From contig CAIXUF010001251.1 in NCBI GenBank assembly GCA_903922535.1, positions 1 to 19,970 on the forward strand: a stretch of 19,970 nt of DNA, given 5' to 3'. Below the pieces are notes generated by a model. That model worked only from the letters and a program-made list of their open reading frames with translations. It had not been told where the DNA came from and ran no database searches. Shown here piece by piece: positions 1 to 5,905 of this stretch; the stretch's first letter is position 1; each line of letters opens with the position of its first letter. Origin of the DNA: Candidatus Hydrogenedentota bacterium. Lineage in GTDB: Bacteria > Hydrogenedentota > Hydrogenedentia > Hydrogenedentiales > CAITNO01. The position numbers and the translations under genes are program-made.

Positions 1-833
1 CCCTCGCGCGGCCGGCGGACCACCACCTTCTCGCCCTTGATTTCCCGCGCCGCCTGGCGCACGATGGCCGCCGTGATCATGTGCTCCTCGCGGGTGTAGC
101 CGATCAGCAGCGCCCGGTCGCAGATCGCGTTGACCATGCGCGGTGTGCCGCCCGAAAGACGGTACACCTGCTTGATGGCGCCCTTGGAGAAATTCACCGT
201 CTTGCGGCCGCCCGCCACGTGGATGCGGTAGGCCACATACTGGAGCGTCTCCACCGCGTTCAGCGGCTTGAGGTGATAGCGGGCCGTGATGCGCTGGTTC
301 AACTGGCGCAGTTCGTGCAGGGCAAGCTTCTCGCCCAGTTCGGGCTGGCCGATCAGGATGATCTGGATCAGCTTGCTCGATTCCGTCTCCAGATTGGACA
401 GCAACCGGATCTGCTCCAGCACCTTCACATCGAGGTTTTGCGCCTCGTCAATGACCAGCACGCAGTTCTTGCCCCGCGCGGCCGCGTTGAGCAGGTGAAT
501 GTTCAGCTCTTCCGTAAGCCCAAGCAGGTTGTCCGCCCGGGTGTCAATGCCGAATTCGGAGTTGATCTTGCGCAGCAGTTCAATGGGGCTGAGAAACGGG
601 TTGAAGATGAACGCCAGTTCGGTGTCCGAGTCCAACTGGCTCAGCAGGTTGCGGCAGATGGTCGTCTTGCCCGTGCCGATTTCCCCGGTAAGCATGACAA
701 AACCGCTGCGGTTCTTGATGCCGTACATCAGATGGGCGAAAGCCTCTTTGTGCTTTTCGCTCAGATACAGGAATTTTGGGTCGGGCGTAAGATTGAACGG
801 TTTCTCGCGCAACCCATAGAATGCTTCGAACAT
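1..833 (-). CDS. GspA/ExeA-like AAA ATPase, 3' end beyond the window
   Basis: Cytoplasmic P-loop ATPase of the general-secretion GspA/ExeA family; close relatives are found in exopolysaccharide/exosortase loci. The frame runs from ATG at 833 to the window edge, 277 codons with no stop. The N-terminus MFEAFYGLREKPFNLTPDP is the family signature. A Walker A motif GEIGTGKTT lies at residues 50-58 and a Walker B motif VLVIDEAQ at 125-132. ILIGQPEL at about 159-166 fits the sensor-1 strand, and QRITARYHL follows. A helical AAA lid fills residues 190-265. A GAGG-like ribosome site lies 5-8 bases before the ATG. GspA proteins often carry a C-terminal peptidoglycan-binding domain, which cannot be checked here. 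The gene diverges from the glycosyltransferase at 972. I infer a role in assembling or energising a polysaccharide or secretion machine; the ATPase assignment itself is secure. Confidence 0.9.
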   Translation of the reverse strand, partial: MFEAFYGLREKPFNLTPDPKFLYLSEKHKEAFAHLMYGIKNRSGFVMLTGEIGTGKTTICRNLLSQLDSDTELAFIFNPFLSPIELLRKINSEFGIDTRADNLLGLTEELNIHLLNAAARGKNCVLVIDEAQNLDVKVLEQIRLLSNLETESSKLIQIILIGQPELGEKLALHELRQLNQRITARYHLKPLNAVETLQYVAYRIHVAGGRKTVNFSKGAIKQVYRLSGGTPRMVNAICDRALLIGYTREEHMITAAIVRQAAREIKGEKVVVRRPRE

Positions 834-876
834 GTTCGCCTCGTGCGGTCCGGGTACGGTAAATTGTTGACCGTAT

Positions 877-905
877 ACTTTAGCACGTAACGGAATTTGG
901 ATCAA
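877..905 (-). promoter_or_regulatory. Candidate sigma70 promoter of the GspA-like ATPase
   Basis: On the minus strand TTGATC (905-900) is followed after 17 bases by TAAAGT (882-877). Each hexamer matches the sigma70 consensus at four positions and the spacing is ideal. It would give a leader of roughly 35-40 nt before the ATG at 833. I see no equally good plus-strand promoter for the glycosyltransferase in the same gap. Confidence 0.3.
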
Positions 906-971
906 TGGCTTGCAACTGCCGGTTCGCCCCAAAAGTGATAAAAACGCCCCGAACCGGCCGAAAGCAGACGC

Positions 972-2075
972 ATGCATTTTGTGTTTTTCGGCAATGAGAC
1001 GGTGCGCAACGCCGGCGTGCGTTATCGTGCCGTGAAATTCGCCGAGCGCCTGCGCGGTGAAGGGCATGAGTGCACCCTGTGCCTGCCCTCCTCGGTGGGA
1101 TTGTGGCGTGCCCTGTACGCCAACCGGCCCCGTCCCCTGAAGGTGCTCTACCTGCTTGCGGTGCTGCTCACCCGTCTTGCCCAGTTGCGCCACGTTTTCT
1201 CCGCGGACGCCGTCTTTATCAAGGGACCTCTCTTTCCCTATGGCCCTCCCCTGCTCGAACGCCTGACAGGTTGGCTCAACCCGCGCATCCTGTTTGACGT
1301 GGACGATGCCATGTGGGAGCCGCCCGCCTTCGTGCGCAGCCCCTTCCTGGGCGCGGTCGACTATGGCTGGGCGCGCAAGATGACCCGCATCGCCCGGCAC
1401 GCCATCGCGGGAAACAGCACCATTGCCAACTATCTGCGCGGATGCGGCGGGTGCGGTGTCACCATCATTCCCACCTGCATCGACATGGACCGCCATACCC
1501 TGAAAGGCTACGGTGACAAGGCACCGGACGCGCCCGTCATCCTGGGCTGGACGGGCATCCGGGACAATCTCGGCTACCTCGACGCGGTGCAGGAAGCCGT
1601 GCGCGAACTGTCCGGCACCCGCAGAATTGAACTGCTGGTCGTCAGCGACGGCGAATACCACCCCGGCGGCGTGCCCACCCGCAATGTGCCGTGGACCCCG
1701 GAAAACGAAATTGCGGTGCTGCAGGAAGCCGACATCGGCCTGATGCCCCTGGTTGACACGCCCCGCGCGCGGGGCAAATGCGCGTTCAAGGCGCTGCAGT
1801 TCATGGGGGTCGGCACCCCGGTCGTGCTGTCTCCCGTCGGCATGAATGCCGATGTGGTCGAGCAGGGCGTCAGCGGCTTTTGCGCCGCGACCACCGAAGA
1901 ATGGCGCAATGCGCTTCAGCAGTTGGTTGACGACGTCACCCTGCGCGAGCGCATGGGCCGCGCCGCGCGTGACCGCGTCGCGCAACGCTACTCCTTCGAC
2001 GCCCACATGCCCCGTTTCCGCGCCGTCATGGAGGCGGTCGCCCAAGATCAGGAGCCCCAACCGCCATGCGCATAA
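972..2075 (+). CDS. Glycosyltransferase, GT-B fold (group 1/family 4 type)
   Basis: A 367-residue protein with two Rossmann-like halves. The N-terminal acceptor half has a glycine-containing first loop (VFFGNETVRNAGVRYRA, residues 4-20), and a linker leads to the donor half from about residue 185. VILGWTGIRDNLGYL (189-203) begins the donor domain. ADIGLMPL (253-260) and GKCAFKALQFMGVGTPVV (268-285) form the nucleotide-sugar site typical of GT4 enzymes, although the usual second EX7E glutamate is not clear. IRILFDVDD-like residues 106-112 are also usual in this group. There is no signal peptide, so it is probably cytoplasmic or peripheral on the membrane. The start has only a weak ribosome site. 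It overlaps the next gene by 10 bp, so the two are almost certainly co-transcribed. The sugar and acceptor cannot be read from the sequence; a role in exopolysaccharide repeat-unit synthesis is inferred from the neighbours. Confidence 0.87.
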   Translation: MHFVFFGNETVRNAGVRYRAVKFAERLRGEGHECTLCLPSSVGLWRALYANRPRPLKVLYLLAVLLTRLAQLRHVFSADAVFIKGPLFPYGPPLLERLTGWLNPRILFDVDDAMWEPPAFVRSPFLGAVDYGWARKMTRIARHAIAGNSTIANYLRGCGGCGVTIIPTCIDMDRHTLKGYGDKAPDAPVILGWTGIRDNLGYLDAVQEAVRELSGTRRIELLVVSDGEYHPGGVPTRNVPWTPENEIAVLQEADIGLMPLVDTPRARGKCAFKALQFMGVGTPVVLSPVGMNADVVEQGVSGFCAATTEEWRNALQQLVDDVTLRERMGRAARDRVAQRYSFDAHMPRFRAVMEAVAQDQEPQPPCA

Positions 2076-3286
2076 CCCTGTGCAATGATCCCGCCATCGC
2101 CCTGGCCCAGGAATGGATCTGCCAGATCGACGCCTGGTTTGAACAGCACGGCACCGTCGGTCCCGATCCCTTCGACATCAAGGCCCATCCGATCCTGCGC
2201 CGCCTGCAACCATACAAAGTGCCGCGCCGCTGCGCCACACTGGTCTGCGACCTCTTTCCCCATGCCTCCAGGCGGCTGCTGCGCGTCGCCCCCACGGACA
2301 ATCCCAAGACCCATGCGCTGCTCGCATTGGGCGGGTTGCGCCTCTTCCAGGCAACTCAGGACAGCTCTTGGCTGGACAAGGCCCGCGAAAATCTGGACTG
2401 GCTGTTGGAACATCCGTCAACCGGGTTCGCGGGCCTGTGCTGGGGCTACCCCTTTGCCGTGACCGGACAGGGCCTGGACACGCCGCCGGGCACGCCGGTG
2501 GCCGTAATCTCCGCCATCGCAGGCGAGGCCTTCGGCCTCGCCCATGAAGTCATCGGTGACGACCAACATCTGGAGTCTGTCCGGGCCATCGCCAAATTCA
2601 TGATGACCGACCTCCCCCGGCTCGACGGTCCCGATGAAACCCACTGTTTTGGCTACACGCCGGGCGACCGGCGCCGCGTGCACAATGCAAACCTGCTGGT
2701 GGCCGAGCACCTTGTTCGCGCCGCGCAACGCGCGGGAATGGAGGAATGCCTTGCCCCGGCAATGCCCGCGTTGGCCTTTACCCTGCGGGCGCAGCGCGAA
2801 GACGGCGCATGGCCCTATGGATATCATGCCGAGGGGGATCCGTATGAAGCCGGTCTGTTGGCGCTGGTGGACCATCACCATACCGGTTTCGTGCTGCGTT
2901 CGCTGCACGGTATCGAGAAGGCGCTGCCCGGCAGTGTTCCGGCAGAAGCGCTGGAGCGCGGATTCCGTTTCTACCGCACCAGGCTCATCGAAGCTTCCGG
3001 GATGCCCATCAACGAATACGGCCGTTACCCGGTGGACATTCACGCCTGCGCGGAGGCGCTGCTGTGCCTGTCGATGCTGTCCGAGCGTTTCGGAGGCTGC
3101 CGGAAACTGGCCCTCAACGCGATGCGCTGGCCCCATCAGTTCCTGCGCAACCCGCACAACAGCGCCCCCTGGCACCGGCGCTATCCGCTGCACCTATCCC
3201 GCATCAGCTTTCCCCGCTGGGGTGCCGCATGGATGTTCCGCGCGCTCGCCGAATACCTGTGCCGATTCCAGAAAGAATCCGGCTGA
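2066..3286 (+). CDS. VpsJ-like polysaccharide biosynthesis protein (alpha/alpha toroid)
   Basis: A 406-residue soluble protein built of helix pairs, as in the six-hairpin glycosidase/terpenoid cyclase-like toroid fold. Recurrent aromatic and acidic motifs mark the likely cavity: GFAGLCWGYPF (120-130), AQREDGAWPYGYHAEGDPYE (242-261), VDHHHTGFVLRSL (268-280) and INEYGRYPVDIHACAEALL (315-333). The combination of DGAWPY and DHHHTGF resembles proteins annotated as VpsJ in exopolysaccharide clusters; this is from memory, not a search. The ATG lies inside the end of the glycosyltransferase, with AGGAG at 2050-2054, 11 bases upstream. It may trim, epimerise or modify the glycan, but the chemistry of this family is not settled. 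The stop lies in a perfect 12-bp palindrome followed by ten cytosines. Confidence 0.72.
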   Translation: MRITLCNDPAIALAQEWICQIDAWFEQHGTVGPDPFDIKAHPILRRLQPYKVPRRCATLVCDLFPHASRRLLRVAPTDNPKTHALLALGGLRLFQATQDSSWLDKARENLDWLLEHPSTGFAGLCWGYPFAVTGQGLDTPPGTPVAVISAIAGEAFGLAHEVIGDDQHLESVRAIAKFMMTDLPRLDGPDETHCFGYTPGDRRRVHNANLLVAEHLVRAAQRAGMEECLAPAMPALAFTLRAQREDGAWPYGYHAEGDPYEAGLLALVDHHHTGFVLRSLHGIEKALPGSVPAEALERGFRFYRTRLIEASGMPINEYGRYPVDIHACAEALLCLSMLSERFGGCRKLALNAMRWPHQFLRNPHNSAPWHRRYPLHLSRISFPRWGAAWMFRALAEYLCRFQKESG

Positions 3287-3363
3287 TCAGCCCCCCCCCC
3301 TGACAGTCACCCTGCCCCCCCTGCCTTCGCCGCCCATGATTCCCATTCCTCCCGTGGAAGAAC
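3287..3363. other. Convergent intergenic gap with C10 tract
   Basis: 77 bp between two convergent stops. It holds C10 at 3291-3300, directly after a GGCTGATCAGCC palindrome (3281-3292), and a second C run at about 3314-3320. There is no T-tailed hairpin on either strand, so any terminator here would be Rho-dependent or unconventional. Confidence 0.6.
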
Positions 3364-4830
3364 TCAGTTCGCCACGGCGGCCAGCCCCATGGGCTCCCAC
3401 TCTGCGGTTGCAGACTTGCGCGCGCTGCGGCCCGCATGCCGGTTGAATGCCTTAATATAATCGGAAAGGCCCGCGAAATCGCCCGTGGCAAGCGCCCTGT
3501 CGAAATTGCGCTTCCAGGCCTGTTCGCGACCCTCCCATCCGGCCACCTTGGCGACAAGCGCCTCTTGGGCCGTCATGTCCGGCACCGCGCCGCGCGCCCT
3601 GGCCTCGGCAAGCAGAGAATCCCGGTCCGCATCTTCCCTGCGCCCCCCCCCCATCCGGTAGGGCCGGGTAGACGGGGCGGGAAGGAACTGCGGCGCATCG
3701 CACGCGACAGCCCATCGGGCCACTCCGCCCGGGGCAATCTGAAAACCAAACTCTTCCGGCGCGTCGGTCCAGCGTACGCCGTGGCGCAGTTCGGGAAAGT
3801 CCGCCTTGACGGCGTCGGGCAGCGTCTGATCGATGAACAGCAGCGTTTCCGCGCGGGTGTGGTGATCATCCCAAGGGCAGGGGTAAACCACTTCGAGCGA
3901 CGCAAATATGCCCACCGACCGGCATGCGCGCAACGAGGCGCGCGACGGGCTCACCCCGTGGGTCATGCCGAAGAAATCCTCAATAAGCCGCTGGCTGCCG
4001 GACATCAGGGGGAAATCCACACAACGGCATCCCGAAGCCTCCAGCAATGAGGCTATCCCCTCCGCCCCATGGCCGGGACGCAACCGCCGACTGTACCAAA
4101 TGTCCAGCCGCCCCCCCATCACCTCGGAGGCCAGATCGCGGGCCGCGTTGAGGCCACCCCTGTCGTCAACATGAAAAGTCTTGGCCGGCACCAGCCGTTG
4201 GCAGTGGTTGATTTCCGCAACCATACGTTTGGTGTTGCCGGACACGGTGAATTGGTGCAGTTTTCCACCCGCATAAAGGGACGGATAGACTGCGGGCTCG
4301 TATGCCGGCAGGGGGGATTCGGGGCCGGGCGCACCAACCTGCTCCACCCCCTCAAAAACGCTCTCTCCGCCTGCGACATGCCGCTCATGGCCCTCGGCAT
4401 GCGCCCCGCAGACCATTTGCAGGGCACCGGGGCTTAGGCTGGCCACCAACGCGGCCACAGCCCGGGCCTCCCGGTAGTCGTCCCGTGTGTCGGCAAGGTA
4501 GATGACCTTCCCCGCACGGCTTTCGGCAATCTGCCCGGCCAAATCACGGTGCCATTTGCCGTGCACCGCCATCAACCTGCCGCGAGTGTTTCGCGCGCGA
4601 AACCAAGCCAAACGTCCGCCTCCCGCAGACCGATTCATCTGCTGTGCATGCGCGTCGAGGTCCTCGCTGAAACGCGCCAAACTGGCCGGAATGCCATAGT
4701 CGAGGACCTGTGCATCGTGTCCCAGGGAAATCTCACGGGCCGCAAGCTGCGCGAGGGCAGCTTTGGGCAGAAAAGACTCCCATCGCAACGGCCAACCAGG
4801 AACATAAACCAGCACGGTTTTGCGAATCAT
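3364..4830 (-). CDS. B12-binding/radical SAM-like protein lacking the Fe-S cysteine motif
   Basis: A 488-residue protein with the outline of a B12-dependent radical SAM enzyme. Residues 1-165 resemble a cobalamin-binding Rossmann domain: VLVYVPGWP start, ALAQLAAREISLGHDAQVLDYG at 25-46 and VCGAHAEGHER at 140-150, where GGPHAT-like sequence is usual. Residues 218-335 match the second half of the radical SAM barrel: FHVDDRGGLNAARDL, LDIWYSRRLRPG, LLEASGCRCVDFPLMSGSQR and GIFASLEVVYPCPW. The CxxxCxxC motif expected around residues 183-197 is absent; that stretch reads YPSLYAGGKLHQFTV, with no cysteine. The frame is unbroken. A G10 run encodes MGGG at 393-396. The gene has its own promoter at 4942-4969 and faces the glycosyltransferase pair. 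It may be a non-catalytic relative or a pseudo-enzyme in surface glycan or lipid modification; the function is unknown. Confidence 0.72.
   Translation of the reverse strand: MIRKTVLVYVPGWPLRWESFLPKAALAQLAAREISLGHDAQVLDYGIPASLARFSEDLDAHAQQMNRSAGGGRLAWFRARNTRGRLMAVHGKWHRDLAGQIAESRAGKVIYLADTRDDYREARAVAALVASLSPGALQMVCGAHAEGHERHVAGGESVFEGVEQVGAPGPESPLPAYEPAVYPSLYAGGKLHQFTVSGNTKRMVAEINHCQRLVPAKTFHVDDRGGLNAARDLASEVMGGRLDIWYSRRLRPGHGAEGIASLLEASGCRCVDFPLMSGSQRLIEDFFGMTHGVSPSRASLRACRSVGIFASLEVVYPCPWDDHHTRAETLLFIDQTLPDAVKADFPELRHGVRWTDAPEEFGFQIAPGGVARWAVACDAPQFLPAPSTRPYRMGGGRREDADRDSLLAEARARGAVPDMTAQEALVAKVAGWEGREQAWKRNFDRALATGDFAGLSDYIKAFNRHAGRSARKSATAEWEPMGLAAVAN
3643..3652 (-). repeat. G10 homopolymer inside the radical SAM-like gene
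   Basis: Ten consecutive C on the plus strand, read as ATG GGG GGG GGG (Met393-Gly396) by the gene. A slip of one base would send the protein into frames that stop near 3573 or 3452 instead of 3364, changing the last 90 or so residues. A second, shorter run of seven lies at 4111-4117 in the same gene, also after an ATG codon. Confidence 0.9.
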
Positions 4831-4941
4831 TGTGTTTCCCCAGTGATTTCTGAGACGCCGTACCTCGCTTCGACCTCGCTTTCGTGTCCTTGTCGATGCA
4901 TTCGCTACCTGTTTTCAACCGTTCTATGCGGTCATCCGACT

Positions 4942-4969
4942 ACTATATATTGAGTTCCTAAGCGGTCAA
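4942..4969 (-). promoter_or_regulatory. Sigma70-type promoter of the radical SAM-like gene
   Basis: TTGACC (4969-4964), a 16-bp spacer, then TATAGT (4947-4942) on the minus strand; each hexamer is 5/6 to consensus. Transcription would begin near 4935, leaving a leader of about 105 nt before the ATG at 4830. The long leader could hold a regulatory element, but I see no recognisable riboswitch. Confidence 0.5.
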
Positions 4970-5086
4970 TGTACCATATCTTGACAGGATAATAGCATGA
5001 CAACAAGATATGTGCAAGCAAAATCTTCCTACCCCCAATATATGGTGGTATAACCCTTGAATCCTGTGCCCCGTCCCGAGAACCAG

Positions 5087-5116
5087 TCCAAAAAGCAAAA
5101 ATGGCCCCACGGCCAT
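5087..5116 (-). terminator. Terminator-like hairpin with no obvious upstream gene
   Basis: The perfect inverted repeat ATGGCC (5101-5106) / GGCCAT (5111-5116) has a 4-base loop. On the minus strand it is followed immediately by TTTTGCTTTTT. The T tract makes it minus-oriented. The nearest sequence upstream on that strand is antisense to the acyltransferase gene. Confidence 0.42.
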
Positions 5117-5214
5117 CCAGCCCCGAAATCCCGCGAAAAACAAGGTCCATCCCGCTATCTTCTGTCCCGATCAAGGCGTGTATACATCCGGCTACCCGTG
5201 TCGCCGGGCAAATA

Positions 5215-5244
5215 TTGCCCCTCCCCGTGCTGTATGCCTACAAT
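5215..5244 (+). promoter_or_regulatory. Candidate promoter of the acyltransferase gene
   Basis: TTGCCC (5215-5220), an 18-bp spacer, then TACAAT (5239-5244); the -10 matches 5/6 and the -35 4/6. The predicted start near 5251 gives a leader of about 45 nt that includes the ribosome site at 5280-5292. Confidence 0.35.
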
Positions 5245-5297
5245 TCCCTGTCGGCGATCCGTGGTCGGGCACCCTGGGTCAGGAAGAGAGGAATCGT

Positions 5298-5903
5298 ATG
5301 GGCTTTGCATGGTGGGTTCAATGGCGGGTTGGCCGCATGTTTGACCGGGTTGGTCCCCGCTGCCGGTTCCGGGGCGGCAGCGTGGAGGTCAAAGGGCATG
5401 TTGAACTGGGCACGGAATGCGTTCTGGGGAACAACCTGCTTTTCCGCACGCATAAGGACGGCGCCATCACCCTCGGTGACGGCGTGGAGGTGGACGACTA
5501 CGCCATGATGCTCGCCAACAGCCGCATCGACGTTGGCCCGCAGTCGTACATTGGCCCCTACTGCGTGCTGCGCGACACGAACCATCTGTTTCAGGGCACC
5601 GACGTGCACTGGCGGCTGACCCCGCACATCACCAAGCCCATCATCATCGGCGCAAAGTGTCATGTCGGCGCGCGGGCCTATGTGATGCCAGGGGTGACCG
5701 TCGGCGACGGGGCGGTCGTGGGACCGGCAAGCGTGGTCACGCGGGACATTCCACCCGGGGAGTTCTGGGCGGGCAACCCGGCGCGGTTCATTGCCGATCG
5801 CCTGGATCCCTCGCGAAGGGCACGGCTGCGCCGCGATTTGGAACTGGGCGTGCTTTTTGGGCTTGAGATGCCCGGTCCGGGCGAGGACAGCGCGGGCGGC
5901 TAA
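5298..5903 (+). CDS. Hexapeptide-repeat O-acyltransferase (left-handed beta helix)
   Basis: A 201-residue trimeric-type acyl-/acetyltransferase, expected to transfer an acetyl or other acyl group from CoA to a sugar. From about residue 28 to 150 the sequence cycles in hexads such as VEVKGHVELGTECVLGNN, ITLGDGVEVDDYAMM and VTVGDGAVVGPASVV, which form the beta helix. The active-site histidine is probably H96 in LRDTNHLFQ. The ending DIPPGEFWAGNPARFIA (150-166) is the classic C-terminal signature of the maltose/virginiamycin acetyltransferase-like group. The frame is open further upstream to 5178, but ATG 5298 is preferred: it sits behind AGGAAGAGAGGAA, and the beta helix begins soon after. It is monocistronic, meeting the kinase tail to tail with a 2-bp gap. 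Acylation of the locus's polysaccharide is inferred from its neighbours. Confidence 0.88.
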   Translation: MGFAWWVQWRVGRMFDRVGPRCRFRGGSVEVKGHVELGTECVLGNNLLFRTHKDGAITLGDGVEVDDYAMMLANSRIDVGPQSYIGPYCVLRDTNHLFQGTDVHWRLTPHITKPIIIGAKCHVGARAYVMPGVTVGDGAVVGPASVVTRDIPPGEFWAGNPARFIADRLDPSRRARLRRDLELGVLFGLEMPGPGEDSAGG

Positions 5904-5905
5904 GG

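Larger units (their letters stand above)
4831..5297. other. Divergent intergenic region
   Basis: 467 bp, clearly AT-richer in its middle (about 4940-5060) than the coding DNA. It carries a good minus-strand promoter, a weaker plus-strand promoter and a minus-oriented terminator-like hairpin, each listed separately. TTGACA at 4981-4986 has no convincing -10 at normal spacing. Short frames here have no ribosome sites or recognisable products. Confidence 0.7.

Noticed and set aside
81..890. 269-codon plus-strand open frame at the window start
   Set aside because: It is the antisense of the GspA-like ATPase, whose Walker motifs are unambiguous on the minus strand.
3281..3292. GGCTGATCAGCC palindrome as a terminator
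   Set aside because: Only a 4-bp stem remains with a realistic loop, and it is followed by C10 rather than T.
4230..4300. A frameshift hiding the radical SAM cysteines
   Set aside because: I looked for CxxxCxxC in the other frames of this segment and saw none. The gene's frame stays coherent on both sides.
4981..5010. TTGACA at 4981 as a plus-strand promoter
   Set aside because: A perfect -35, but the best -10 at 17-18 bp is CAAGAT/AAGATA. It is also nearly 300 bases from the gene, and the candidate at 5215-5244 is nearer.
4958..5143. Small hydrophobic minus-strand frame, about 61 codons
   Set aside because: It starts only at TTG without a ribosome site, reads through a terminator-like hairpin and ends in the promoter region of the next gene. 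The hydrophobicity comes from T-rich tracts.
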